Origin: Magnetococcales bacterium
GTDB lineage: Bacteria > Pseudomonadota > Magnetococcia > Magnetococcales > JADFYX01
Length of the DNA stretch: 48,150 nt
Assembly (NCBI GenBank): GCA_015232365.1
Contig: JADFZU010000019.1
Location: forward strand, 1 to 48,150
Direction of reading: 5' to 3'
The notes under the pieces are model-generated. The model was not told the DNA's origin. It did no database searches and saw nothing but the letters and a program-made list of their open reading frames with translations. Below, one piece after another: positions 15,446 through 25,372 of this stretch (positions within the stretch are counted from its first letter, which is position 1; each line of letters opens with the position of its first letter). The position numbers and the translations under genes were made by a program.

Positions 15446-18400
15446 CTATTTTCCCAAGAGGTTTGACCACCATATCTTAATATCTTCTAGTATCATAAAA
15501 CCAGCAGGGACTAAAATAAGACTCAACATGGTAGCATAAAGAATACCAAACCCCAGAGAGACTGCCATTGGAATAAGAAATTGTGCTTGGGTGCTTTTCT
15601 CTAACAACAGTGGAGTTAAACCAAAAAAGGTGGTTATGGATGTAAGCAGAATTGGCCGGAAACGTTTGGCACCAGCAGCATTGGCAGCTTCATAAATACT
15701 ATAACCATCTCTTAGGCGACGATTGATCCAGTCAACCAATACCAAGCTATCGTTCACCACAACCCCAGCTAGAGCCAGCATTCCCATGATGCTCAGCAAG
15801 CTTAGGTTCATTCCTAGTAAAATATGTCCCAATACCGCCCCGACCAGACTGAATGGAATCACTATCATCACCAAAAACGGCTGAACATATGAACGCAAAG
15901 GAACTGCAAGCAGGCCGTAAATGGTAAAAAGAACAAAACCAATCCCCATCAGCAGACTACTAAAAGAGTCGCTCTGCTCTCGCATCTCCCCTTCCAAACT
16001 ATAACGAACCCCAGGATAATCTCTGAGTAACTCATCAAGAAAAACCTTGAGATCATCTGCAATGGCGTTGACGTTTACCCGACCTTTTTCCGCATCGGCA
16101 GTTACATTTACCGCCCGGTTTCTATCTACCCGGCGAATGGTGGAAAAACCCTCATCTATAGCAACTGTAGCCACGGTTTTAATAGGAACCGGATGGCCTT
16201 TAGCATCTCTAATACGCATAGATTCCAGGCTAGCCAGACTTTTTCGGTCATCCCTTGGCAGTCTAACCATCACCCTTACATCATCCCGCCCCCGTTGCAG
16301 TCGCTGTGCCTCTGCACCAAAAAATGCCTGTCGCACCTGCCTGCCAAGATCGGTTGCCGACAGACCTAGCAACTCGGCCTCAGGACGCATGGTCAGTGTG
16401 ATTTCTGGTTTACCCTTATCAAAACTATCCTGAATATCAAAGACCCCATCATAGCCAACCAGCCTCTCCCGGATTTTCTGGGCTATCTCACTTAACTGCT
16501 CAAAGTTCTGCCCCATAAGCTGAACATCTATAGGGTCGCCGCCATGACCTATCTCAGCTTTAAAGTTCAACTCTTTATATCCGGGAATATCACCAATCCC
16601 TCTCCGCCACTCCCGAACCAGAGCTGAGGTTGATATATCCATAGTACGCTCTTCAGGTGGCACCAACTCCAGGCTGACCTGGGCAAGTTCAGGGTTTCCG
16701 CCCCGAGCTGAGGTCCGCCCTGCTTGCCAGCCAATGCTTGTCAAAGCGTGGCGAATTACCGAAATACCGGTTTTGGGATCACGATATTTCTCTTGCAGTT
16801 GCAGAGCCACCTCCTCCATACGGTCAGCATGGGCCTGGGTGCGTTCAACAGCGGTTCCAGTCTGCATAACCAGGGTGGCTCTGGCGGTTTCGCTCTGAAT
16901 TCTAGGGAAAAAGGTAAATCCGTACCTCCCACTAGCCACAAACGCTATCACCACAAAGGAAAACCCTGTGAATAGAGCAACAGTAAGATATCTACGGCTA
17001 AGAGCAATTTCCAAAACTGGCTGGTAATACTTTTTTATCAACTGCTCCAAACCATCAGCAAAATATTGCTGAAAACGTTGAAAGACTCCAGGGCTGTCAT
17101 GGTTAATAACCTTAACATGGGCCAGATGGGCTGGCAGAATCAGTTTTGACTCAACCCAGGAGAAAAGTAGAACTGGAATTATTACCATGGGAATCTGAGC
17201 AAAAATCGGCCCCCGTCGCCCCTCCATAAAGAGTAACGGTAAAAATGCTGCCACGGTAGTCAGTAGGCCGAATGTCACTGGAACCGAAACCTCTTGTGCT
17301 CCAATAATCGCCGACTCCACACCCTCTTTACCATCTTTCAGGCGACGATAGATATTCTCCCCGGTAATGATGGCATCGTCCACCACAACACCAAGCACAA
17401 GAATAAAGGCAAACAGAGTGACAACGTTGATGGTGACACCCAGCCACGGCATCAGAAGCATGGCCCCCATAAAGCTTATGGGAATTCCAACACAGACCCA
17501 GACCGCCACTGGTAGACGTAAAAATAGCGTCAGACAGAGAAAAACCAAAATTCCTCCCTGCCAGGCACTGGTGAGAAGAGTATCCAACCGGAGCCGTACA
17601 ATCCGCGAGCGGTCCCGCCAATACTCCACATACACTCCTGGAGGAAATTTTTGTTTACTCTCTTTTATATAACCTTTAACCGCTGCACCAATATCCATGG
17701 CATTCTGCTTGCCAGTACGGTATACCTCGATTAAAACTGCAGGTTGACCATTAAACCTGGAGAAGACCGACTCCTCCTCAAAACCGTCACGAATTATAGC
17801 AATTTCACCCAAATTCAGACGACTGCCGTCTGCATTGGTAAGAATGGGAATCTTGGAAAAATCAGCACCTCGATAAGCTTGAGCCTTGGTCCTTAGGGTT
17901 ATCTCACCATCCTTGGTTTTAAGAGAGCCTGCTGGAAAGTCAACAGAGTGGCGGCGAATCGCCTCAACCACCTGGGAGTAGGTTAAATTAAACTTTTCAA
18001 GAACCCTGTCGTTTATCTCTATGGAAATTTCAAAAGGTCTTATGCCGGTAAGCTCGGCCTGGGTCACATCAGGCAGGTTGATAATATCATCCCGAACCTG
18101 TTCACCTAGTTTGCGCAGAGACTCCTCTGGAATATCTGCAGCCACCACAACACTGATCACCTCCCGGCGAAACTCCTGAACACTGACAATAGGCGACTCT
18201 ACCTCATCTGGAAAGGCCGAGATGGCATCGACTTTATTTTTGATATCATCAAGTACATCACGGGTATTACGCCCTTTCTGAACCTCAACCTGCACCAACC
18301 CCTGCCCTTCAAAAGCTGACGAAGTGATAGATTCAATACTGTTGAGACCGGAGATAGCCTCTTCGATACGGATAACAGCGGCCTCCTCCACCTCTTCAGG

Positions 18401-18571
18401 AGATGCCCCCCGGTAGGCCACGGTAATATTGACAACATCTCGCTCAAACTCTGGGAACACCTCTAGAGGGATCTTATTGCTCATCATCCAGCCGCCAAGG
18501 ACAAGGATGGCTATCATGAGAAGATTGGCTGCAACCCCATTACGGGCAAACCAGTCGATCATCCCCTGCAT
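15446..18571 (-). CDS. RND-family efflux pump, inner-membrane permease
   Basis: A 1041-residue proton-driven RND transporter of the HAE1/AcrB-like superfamily. It has the usual 12-helix topology in two repeats, each with a large periplasmic loop. It starts with the characteristic FARNGVAANLLMIAILVLGG first helix. Proton-relay Asp398-Asp399 in GVVVDDAIITGENIYRRL (TM4) are intact, as is GMLALAGVVVNDSLVLVDWIN in the second half. It likely exports hydrophobic drugs or other small molecules with the adaptor encoded one base upstream. No TolC-type outer-membrane channel is present in the window, so the pump must share one. Substrate unknown. Confidence 0.95.
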   Translation of the reverse strand: MQGMIDWFARNGVAANLLMIAILVLGGWMMSNKIPLEVFPEFERDVVNITVAYRGASPEEVEEAAVIRIEEAISGLNSIESITSSAFEGQGLVQVEVQKGRNTRDVLDDIKNKVDAISAFPDEVESPIVSVQEFRREVISVVVAADIPEESLRKLGEQVRDDIINLPDVTQAELTGIRPFEISIEINDRVLEKFNLTYSQVVEAIRRHSVDFPAGSLKTKDGEITLRTKAQAYRGADFSKIPILTNADGSRLNLGEIAIIRDGFEEESVFSRFNGQPAVLIEVYRTGKQNAMDIGAAVKGYIKESKQKFPPGVYVEYWRDRSRIVRLRLDTLLTSAWQGGILVFLCLTLFLRLPVAVWVCVGIPISFMGAMLLMPWLGVTINVVTLFAFILVLGVVVDDAIITGENIYRRLKDGKEGVESAIIGAQEVSVPVTFGLLTTVAAFLPLLFMEGRRGPIFAQIPMVIIPVLLFSWVESKLILPAHLAHVKVINHDSPGVFQRFQQYFADGLEQLIKKYYQPVLEIALSRRYLTVALFTGFSFVVIAFVASGRYGFTFFPRIQSETARATLVMQTGTAVERTQAHADRMEEVALQLQEKYRDPKTGISVIRHALTSIGWQAGRTSARGGNPELAQVSLELVPPEERTMDISTSALVREWRRGIGDIPGYKELNFKAEIGHGGDPIDVQLMGQNFEQLSEIAQKIRERLVGYDGVFDIQDSFDKGKPEITLTMRPEAELLGLSATDLGRQVRQAFFGAEAQRLQRGRDDVRVMVRLPRDDRKSLASLESMRIRDAKGHPVPIKTVATVAIDEGFSTIRRVDRNRAVNVTADAEKGRVNVNAIADDLKVFLDELLRDYPGVRYSLEGEMREQSDSFSSLLMGIGFVLFTIYGLLAVPLRSYVQPFLVMIVIPFSLVGAVLGHILLGMNLSLLSIMGMLALAGVVVNDSLVLVDWINRRLRDGYSIYEAANAAGAKRFRPILLTSITTFFGLTPLLLEKSTQAQFLIPMAVSLGFGILYATMLSLILVPAGFMILEDIKIWWSNLLGK

Positions 18572-18572
18572 A

Positions 18573-19901
18573 TTATTTCACCTGATTGTGCATGGAATTT
18601 TTTTGATCTGTTGTATCTACACTAGACTTTTTTTTGGCTATGGTGAGCAAAACCCCTTCCGGGGCATAGGGCAGAGGTGTTAAAGAGATGTACTCTCCAG
18701 GATTTAGTCCATCTTTTAAGACAACGGATTTCTCATCCCGCCATATAATATCCACCAAACGACGCTCAAGACGGTTTTCAGGTGTGATTACCAATAGACG
18801 GTCCCCAGGACCGACAGTGTGCCGTGGCAGGATAAAAACTCCATTTAGGGTTTTGCCGGAAATAGATGCTTTTACATAACGTCCATCAAGGAGGTCAATG
18901 TCTGGTTTTTCATCAGTAACATTAGTATCGACATTTATATTTGCCACAAGAATCACCTGGCGGGTGTTGGGGTCAACCGCTGACTCAATACGGACAATCT
19001 CTCCATTCCAACTTCTGTTAGCATCACCGTCACTGGAAGAGGTTAGTTCAACCTTTGGTCCAACACCATTTTTTAGGTCGCCAATATCCAACAGAGCAAG
19101 TTCCCGGTTACTGACAGGCAGGCGAACCTCCCACTTTCCCAAAGCATAGATCTCGCCCAGAGTCTGCCCCTTGGTGACAAACTGCCCTAACTCCGCCTGT
19201 TTATCCAACACCCGTCCAGTGAACGGGGCTAAGATAGCCGTCCTGTCCAGATCCAAAATGGCCGCATCCATCTCCGCCTGTTTTAGCTGCTGTTCTGCTT
19301 TTAGGTTGTTGAGCTGGGCAGGAATAAGATCCATGGCATTTTGCAGATTTAGCAGAGATGAACGACGGCTAAGAAGTTCTCGCTCTCCGCTCTCAAGAGC
19401 ACTCTCGGTCACGGTTCCAGATTTTTTCAATATTCGCAGACGCTCAAACTGCCGCTTGGAAAGGTTTAGATTCTGGCTTTCGATAACCAAACTCTTTTTC
19501 TGATTCTTGGCGACTGTCTCCAACTCCTCAACTCTGGCAGCCACAACCTTGAGTGAAGCCTCAAGGTTGGCAACCTTTAACCGGTAGGATTCTGGATCAA
19601 TTCTAGCAAGAAGTTCACCCTTTTCAAAGTATGCCCCACGGACGAAGTTAGGAGAGACTTCTACCAGACGACCAGCAGCTTCAGAGGTTAACGCGGTACG
19701 AACAGATGGAGCCATCACCCCTTGTGAGGAGACAAAAACTGCAAAAGAGTCTGGCTTTACTGCTAATGTATCGACAACAATTTTAACTGGAGAAGATTGT
19801 TTTCGTTTTGCTGTAGGGCCGGTTTTCAATAGAACAACACCCACAGCACCGGCAACTACCAAAACCAGCAGAGGAATAAAAAACCTTCTTGATAGCCTCA
19901 T
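18573..19901 (-). CDS. RND efflux periplasmic adaptor (membrane fusion protein)
   Basis: A 442-residue HlyD/AcrA-type adaptor that bridges the RND permease and an outer-membrane channel. It has an N-terminal anchor helix (about 7-27), a lipoyl half-motif (YFEKGELLARIDPESY), and a long alpha-hairpin coiled coil (about 95-215). The second lipoyl half follows (TAILAPFTGRVLDKQAELGQ), then beta-barrel and membrane-proximal domains. Only one base lies between its stop and the permease start, so the pair is translationally linked. It lies 63 bases downstream of the ABC permease of the vWA cluster on the same strand, so read-through from that operon is possible. Confidence 0.94.
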   Translation of the reverse strand: MRLSRRFFIPLLVLVVAGAVGVVLLKTGPTAKRKQSSPVKIVVDTLAVKPDSFAVFVSSQGVMAPSVRTALTSEAAGRLVEVSPNFVRGAYFEKGELLARIDPESYRLKVANLEASLKVVAARVEELETVAKNQKKSLVIESQNLNLSKRQFERLRILKKSGTVTESALESGERELLSRRSSLLNLQNAMDLIPAQLNNLKAEQQLKQAEMDAAILDLDRTAILAPFTGRVLDKQAELGQFVTKGQTLGEIYALGKWEVRLPVSNRELALLDIGDLKNGVGPKVELTSSSDGDANRSWNGEIVRIESAVDPNTRQVILVANINVDTNVTDEKPDIDLLDGRYVKASISGKTLNGVFILPRHTVGPGDRLLVITPENRLERRLVDIIWRDEKSVVLKDGLNPGEYISLTPLPYAPEGVLLTIAKKKSSVDTTDQKNSMHNQVK

Positions 19902-19964
19902 TTCTGAGCCAGTTGACTGGAAAGACTGAAAAAAATCATCACAATTATTCTCTCCAAAACAGTA

Positions 19965-21860
19965 TTACGGCCCCTTACGTCGCTCATTATTAGGTGCACG
20001 TCCATCACCATGAAGAAGATCAGATGGTGCTGTATTTCCTCTTAAAGGTAGGCGAAAGAGAAGAATAATAGTCACAAAAATAATCACAACAAACACCTCT
20101 GCAATCGTAAACAACACTGATTGCCACATAAGAGGCAGCACTTCAAAGTTGTAATCTGGAGGCAACAGACCTTGATATTCTAGAATAATATCATCAAAAC
20201 CATCTTCTAATAGATAACGTAGTCCGGGAATCACAACAAAAACTGCAAAAGTGCCTGCTGTTAGTGTCGCTAAAACCATCTGCCAGAAAAGTTTGGCATA
20301 TATCCCTAACCACGTAACACCACGACTGAGAAGAATTCCGTAGTGGTGTCGTCTATGACCAATCAATGCTCCAATTTGTGCCAGCAACAGAGCCCCCAGA
20401 AAGATTCCAAAAGTCAACGCATATGCAGGAACCATGGTCGACAGCAGATCACTTAGAAGGTTAAAACGGTTGAGAGCATCTTGATACATAGGATGAATAT
20501 TAAGAGCCTGTGCCGACTCATCTACTTTTAGTGCCAGGAGAGCATTAATACCCTTGGTCAGCTTGGTCGGGTCTGGAACATAAGCGTGAATAGCCTCAAA
20601 GGCAGTGCCATAACCGGTCACATCCCACGGGACGTAGATCGTGGCACCAGCAGAGTTTTTCTGCCACCTTGGGCAGAGAGACCTACGCATGGCGTTGTCT
20701 CTTGGCAGCCGATGGCAAGGTAGCCAGAGGCGGTTCTGGTCATCATGATTCAATGTGTCCCACGCTCCAGGGTCCGCCTTACCTGACAGTTCGCCAAGAC
20801 CAAACGGCAAAACAGGTTTGTGACATGATTCATCTTTAACATTGGGCAGAGTGGTCAAGCCGGTTTTGTTAATCTCATTTTGAATACAGTAAGCATAAGT
20901 GCTAATAAGATTGGCTGGGTAGGCATTAGATGTAAGGTTCTTGGCACCATCCCCGTCTCCACGCCCCAAACTATTTGGATCATAACGAATTTCAGGAAAG
21001 TGATACGATGCCAGTAGAGCGTTATAGGTGCTTAGAGGAAAAAGATAAGCAACTTTTTCCATAGCTGGGATATGGTGTACCCAACGGGTTTTAAACTGTA
21101 GAAGCTCTTCTCTATCACCAATTTGTACCTGCAACCAGATTGTATCCAGAGCACTGCGTATAGAACCATTTGGTAGTTTAGCTGGTAGGCGACGCAATTT
21201 TTTAGCTTTTAAAATTGGCTGAATCCTAGCCCGGTACGCTTCATAATTAAACTGTGTCGTAAAGAGTGACTCACTCAAAACCACACTCATTGGCAGACCA
21301 ATCCACCTTTGCTGACCCGGCATATGGTCAGGATTGGCCTCCGGCTCAGGCTCTGCTCCCAATTGCCATAGAGGATCTTGAGGATAGACTGCCCAGCCAA
21401 GCATAGGTACGCCAGAGTTCCAAATATCTGTTCCAGGCATGGTTATGCTTGGGGTTCTGGTTGCTAATCTGCGGTAGGGGTGGATTTTCAGGCCAAACGA
21501 CTCTCCTGGCAGGTGCTTCTCCAGCTCTTTTAGTTGATCAAGGAGCGTGGTTTGAATGCCATCGTGGTTCTGCCAATGGGCTTTGGCCCATACTGGAACA
21601 CCGTGAGGTCTGAGAGTTCCTAAGAGAGCATCGGTAAAACGCTCGAGAAGTCCGGCTCTAGTACCGACCAAAAGCAGGGCCATACTAAGAACTAATGCCA
21701 ACAGTAGTGATAACCAGGCAAAATCCCTGCTACCACCGGAACAGCCAAAACGGCCGCAAACAAAGGAGCGCCAATAAGAACGGGAGCCGAGAGTCATCCA
21801 AACCGGCAACCATTTTTTAGCTCCCTTTTTTTGCGGTTCTTCAAGGGACTTATCTGGCAT
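19965..21860 (-). CDS. FtsX/LolC-like ABC transporter permease (TagS-like)
   Basis: A 631-residue permease. A cytoplasmic basic N-terminus leads to one helix at about 46-66, then a very large periplasmic domain (about 70-465). Three C-terminal helices follow (about 470-492, 512-540 and 572-600). This one-plus-three layout is that of MacB/LolC/FtsX-type ABC proteins, which drive extracytoplasmic mechanical work instead of solute transport. It overlaps the ATPase gene by 11 bases, with a GGAAGGAA ribosome binding site inside that gene. With the neighbouring SUMF1-fold and vWA genes it recalls TagS of the T6SS-associated TagQRST pathway. This is based on gene context and topology, not alignment. 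Confidence 0.8.
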   Translation of the reverse strand: MPDKSLEEPQKKGAKKWLPVWMTLGSRSYWRSFVCGRFGCSGGSRDFAWLSLLLALVLSMALLLVGTRAGLLERFTDALLGTLRPHGVPVWAKAHWQNHDGIQTTLLDQLKELEKHLPGESFGLKIHPYRRLATRTPSITMPGTDIWNSGVPMLGWAVYPQDPLWQLGAEPEPEANPDHMPGQQRWIGLPMSVVLSESLFTTQFNYEAYRARIQPILKAKKLRRLPAKLPNGSIRSALDTIWLQVQIGDREELLQFKTRWVHHIPAMEKVAYLFPLSTYNALLASYHFPEIRYDPNSLGRGDGDGAKNLTSNAYPANLISTYAYCIQNEINKTGLTTLPNVKDESCHKPVLPFGLGELSGKADPGAWDTLNHDDQNRLWLPCHRLPRDNAMRRSLCPRWQKNSAGATIYVPWDVTGYGTAFEAIHAYVPDPTKLTKGINALLALKVDESAQALNIHPMYQDALNRFNLLSDLLSTMVPAYALTFGIFLGALLLAQIGALIGHRRHHYGILLSRGVTWLGIYAKLFWQMVLATLTAGTFAVFVVIPGLRYLLEDGFDDIILEYQGLLPPDYNFEVLPLMWQSVLFTIAEVFVVIIFVTIILLFRLPLRGNTAPSDLLHGDGRAPNNERRKGP

Positions 21861-22653
21861 CTACAGGGGTTCCTTCCTTTTTTTTGTTTCCACCTTTCAA
21901 CCGGAGATGACAACGATTATTTGATACCATCAACCAGTGGCTCACCTTGGGGTCCAACGCGTCGGATTGATGATGAGTCACCCAAATAACCAGACGGTCA
22001 CCTTTAGCCAGCCAACGGTCAACCAGACCCATAACTTCACGACGGGTTTCAGAATCAAGGTTGCCAGTTGGTTCATCAGCAAACAGTACATGGGGATCGT
22101 GAATCATGGCCTGGGCTAGAGCTACCCGTTGGAACTGACCACCGGACAGCTCGTTTGGAAACCGCTCCAAGAACTCCTCAGCAGTGGTCTCCTCAATCCG
22201 CACGCCGCTGTTATCACGCAACAAAACCCGATCCATAGCTGCATAAACCCGGCGATCCATTTCATCTTTGCTCATGCCGCCAAGCAACTCCAGTGGGTAG
22301 CGTAAATTTTCCCTTACCCGCAAATATGGAGTCAAAGTGCTGTTTTGATATGCAAACCCAAAACAGCGGCGACGAATATCGGTAAGAGAGAGGGTTGAGG
22401 CTTTGGTATCCAACCCTTTAGGCCCCCAAGTTGCCCGGTTGCCATCAGGAAACACCCAACGCACCCAACCATCGCTTGGTTTTTTAAGAAATGTAAGCAG
22501 ATATAACAGTGTGCTTTTACCGCTTCCACTTCTCCCCAGCACCGGCAGACGGCCGGATATCTCACCAGCCTCTAGCTTTAGACCGCCAACTCGCAGATCA
22601 AATGTTCCACCCCAACCAACATTAGCCGACCGTATTTGTACCCCCCACTTCAC
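21850..22653 (-). CDS. LolD/MacB-type ABC transporter ATPase (TagT-like)
   Basis: A 267-residue ATP-binding subunit. Walker A GRSGSGKST lies at about 40-48, the Q-loop Gln at 103, signature LSGGQFQRVALAQA from 169, Walker B VLFADEPTGNLD from 189, and the switch His at 227 (VTHH). DEPTGNLD is typical of the LolD/FtsE/MacB class. The GTG at 22653 is preferred: it overlaps the vWA stop as GTGA and has AGGA nine bases upstream. The TTG at 22677 that opens the frame is poorly spaced from any ribosome binding site. It pairs with the permease that overlaps its 3' end. The probable role is to energise a periplasmic signalling or extraction step. Confidence 0.92.
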   Translation of the reverse strand: MKWGVQIRSANVGWGGTFDLRVGGLKLEAGEISGRLPVLGRSGSGKSTLLYLLTFLKKPSDGWVRWVFPDGNRATWGPKGLDTKASTLSLTDIRRRCFGFAYQNSTLTPYLRVRENLRYPLELLGGMSKDEMDRRVYAAMDRVLLRDNSGVRIEETTAEEFLERFPNELSGGQFQRVALAQAMIHDPHVLFADEPTGNLDSETRREVMGLVDRWLAKGDRLVIWVTHHQSDALDPKVSHWLMVSNNRCHLRLKGGNKKKEGTPVDAR

Positions 22654-25268
22654 GGCAGATATTCCTGAGGAATCCAATAACCTCTGCGTCCTCCAAAGGT
22701 ATGGGCAAAACGGTAGGACTTATCTGGTCCCAGCGGGGTACGCTGAATCGAGCCTTTAATACGCATCAACGCCCGGCCATTTTGGGTTGCGTCAGGGCAG
22801 CGACGTGACTCAAATTTAGAAACTTCAAAGGTTGGACGCATATAATCCCGCTCAACTATCTCTAGCATCTCTTTGGATTTAATTGCCCACAAAGCCAGAC
22901 GACGCAACTCACAAGCTGGTACGGCAGGAATCTCTCTACTGTTATGGTCAAGCAGCGGTTTTTTGTTGTGATCTAAAACAATAAACCGGCCATCCTTATT
23001 CCGCTCCATCCGCTCTGCGGAGAGGGAGTTGACATTATAACTAAGTAGAGGGCTGTGGCTCCTGACCGGCAAACCACCACGACGCTGAGCATACTCTGCT
23101 GGAGTCTCGCCAGAGACATCAATTGGTGGACGGCGAATCTCCTGTTGCAGACCAAGAATCATTGCACTGATCAAAGCCCGGCGTAGTTGGGATTCTGGCA
23201 GATCAAAATAGCCCTCAAATCCACGTAGAATCCGAATCCAGGAAGATAGTGCACTACTGCTGACCCACAACTCCTCTACCACATCATCAGTAGCCTCAAT
23301 GTAGCCAATTTTTGTGGTATCAAATACCCGGTTCTCACACTGTTTACCCAAATCACCACAAGCACCTTTTTTTAGGATGTGCCAGTAGACACCTGGAATA
23401 TCAATCCGCTCCCGACGCAACCTTTCGATTACAGCGGTTAGTGCTGCACCACCTCTAACATCGAGGATGATCTCATCAATCAGCTCACTACTACCTAGTT
23501 TTTCTACGGTTGAGACTAAACGGTGAACCATACGCTCTTCACCCATACGCAGCGAGTGCTCGCCATAAAATGAGTTGGATGGCAGGCTATTCTGGAGTAG
23601 ATATTTTGTCTGATTGGTGAAGTCTCTGTATGCCCTACGGTAAGCATTAGGATGTTTTACACCTTTAGCCCTGGATGGAGTCTGGATAAAAAACGGAACA
23701 ATGTTGTTGCCCTTTTTGCCACCCTTCAACAGGCTAACCAATGTGTTCCGGTCTACAGGGTTGGAATATTTAGGCTTTCGGCCTCTAGTCCTGGATTTGT
23801 AGCCATTATCACCGATGACAAACATGATTTTCAGATGGTCAGGACAGGAGACGATATCATTTTTAAGTACTTGATTTAAACCACCGTAAAGATTCTCTTG
23901 ATAGTCATCGTTGGTATCGATTTCTGAGACTTTAACCTTGGAGATAGCTCTCTGAAATGAGTTATAAGCTGCCGCCTGTTGAGCACTGTTAAGGTCACAA
24001 GCTGCTGGTAGTGGATGGCCTTCACCAACTCCATCACCTAAACCATTGGGAAATAGCTTGTCAGCATATGGATCTCGATAGACCCGGAAACCAAAACGAA
24101 ACTGGGTATCTTTGAATCCCTGGACCTTCTTCAGGTCTTGAATAATCTCTTGAATAACACCCTTTTTGGTTTTTGTTCCACGTACCGCATCAAAAACCTG
24201 TTCCATACTTGCAGTCGCATCTAAAAGAAAGAAGATATCAACATTTTTCTTGGATGAGAGAGATTTATAACCTTTAAAACCGGGAATAATTTGAGATGCC
24301 AGCCCTGTTGAAATTGCAATTTTATCATCACTCAACCGCCTACCCACCAAACCTGGACGAGCCAAGGCAACCTTGAAGAACCGCCGCTGCTTGGTCTGCC
24401 CACCCAAACCTGTGGGTGATATGTGACGATTTTGGCTATCTACCATCTCAAGAACAGGAATCCGTAGAGCTGATTTAAACCACTTCTGACCACCCTGTAC
24501 CGGGCTACAGGCTTTCTGGTTTTTGGAGACAGCATCTCTCAGTTTTTCATAAGTACAGATGGTTCCATCACCTTTACCATCTGGAGATTTAAGATCTTCA
24601 CGAGGGCGAATACTAAAAGCGTTGTTCCACAAAAAACCATCTTTCTTCGCTACCCAACCAAGTACAGTATCATCCTCTTCCAAACGAAAACGGTCAGCTA
24701 GCAGGTAGGCATCTTCATTCTGGTCAAATACGAAGTACATATGAAAGCGGGATGCCCCTTCACGGCAGTTACCTTTTCCACCAACACAGTTTAGTAGTTC
24801 CGGGTCCTGGTAGACATGAACAGTTGGCGGCAATTTACCCTCGCCACGAGCCACCATATTGGTCTTGATGAAAAATTTCATCTCCAGGCCAGATTCACCC
24901 TTAACAGGTTGATCACGACAAAGTAGGTCGGTCTTTCTTGCCCAACCGGTCAACTCAGGGAAACCTTTATAGCGGAAAGCGTGGACTTTAATCCAATCCC
25001 CCTTCTCGGCCAACACCTCAGCATGTTGGTTGAAAACCAATGATCCGGCTCTATTTTCTCCAGTCTGTTTGGAATACAGAGGTGCATCTTGACGAAGAAC
25101 CCTTGCCAGACCAGCCCACTGTAGTTTTTCACCCTGATAAAACCGATCAAAATCGTATTCACCACAATGGCCATAACTAGATGCAACCGCCTCTGTAGAG
25201 AAAGTTGCCAAGAGAAGAAAAACCGTGCTCCCTAATGCAAGCAAGATTTTATTAGTCTGGGTTTTCAT
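22650..25268 (-). CDS. Exported SH3-like and von Willebrand A domain protein (PpkA C-terminus-like)
   Basis: An 872-residue periplasmic protein. The start at 25268 gives a clean signal peptide (about 1-30, ending AVASS) after a GGGGGGAAATCA leader; the frame's earlier Met at 25301 would bury it. An SH3-like region (about 45-118) has GDWIKVHAF and TGWARKTDLL. The vWA domain (about 343-560) opens with VDIFFLLDATASM, a MIDAS with Asp350, Thr352 and Ser354. The second metal-site loop is FVIGDNG (Asp487). About 300 residues of uncharacterised sequence end in GYWIPQEYLP. T6SS kinase PpkA also carries a periplasmic vWA domain, but this protein has no kinase domain. It sits between the SUMF1-fold and ABC genes, and its stop overlaps the ATPase start. 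Confidence 0.88.
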   Translation of the reverse strand: MKTQTNKILLALGSTVFLLLATFSTEAVASSYGHCGEYDFDRFYQGEKLQWAGLARVLRQDAPLYSKQTGENRAGSLVFNQHAEVLAEKGDWIKVHAFRYKGFPELTGWARKTDLLCRDQPVKGESGLEMKFFIKTNMVARGEGKLPPTVHVYQDPELLNCVGGKGNCREGASRFHMYFVFDQNEDAYLLADRFRLEEDDTVLGWVAKKDGFLWNNAFSIRPREDLKSPDGKGDGTICTYEKLRDAVSKNQKACSPVQGGQKWFKSALRIPVLEMVDSQNRHISPTGLGGQTKQRRFFKVALARPGLVGRRLSDDKIAISTGLASQIIPGFKGYKSLSSKKNVDIFFLLDATASMEQVFDAVRGTKTKKGVIQEIIQDLKKVQGFKDTQFRFGFRVYRDPYADKLFPNGLGDGVGEGHPLPAACDLNSAQQAAAYNSFQRAISKVKVSEIDTNDDYQENLYGGLNQVLKNDIVSCPDHLKIMFVIGDNGYKSRTRGRKPKYSNPVDRNTLVSLLKGGKKGNNIVPFFIQTPSRAKGVKHPNAYRRAYRDFTNQTKYLLQNSLPSNSFYGEHSLRMGEERMVHRLVSTVEKLGSSELIDEIILDVRGGAALTAVIERLRRERIDIPGVYWHILKKGACGDLGKQCENRVFDTTKIGYIEATDDVVEELWVSSSALSSWIRILRGFEGYFDLPESQLRRALISAMILGLQQEIRRPPIDVSGETPAEYAQRRGGLPVRSHSPLLSYNVNSLSAERMERNKDGRFIVLDHNKKPLLDHNSREIPAVPACELRRLALWAIKSKEMLEIVERDYMRPTFEVSKFESRRCPDATQNGRALMRIKGSIQRTPLGPDKSYRFAHTFGGRRGYWIPQEYLP

Positions 25269-25372
25269 TGATTTCCCCCCAATCGTTTGCCGTCTATTCA
25301 TTTTATTTCTACTTCCGCAAGAAAACTGTTATTTAAATTTTTTTCACCAGATATTTAATGAAACATCCAGAG

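Noticed and set aside
15446-19901. RND pump as part of the vWA/ABC system
   Set aside because: It is on the same strand 63 bases downstream, but the pump and adaptor form a self-contained standard pair. Nothing in the sequence shows joint function.
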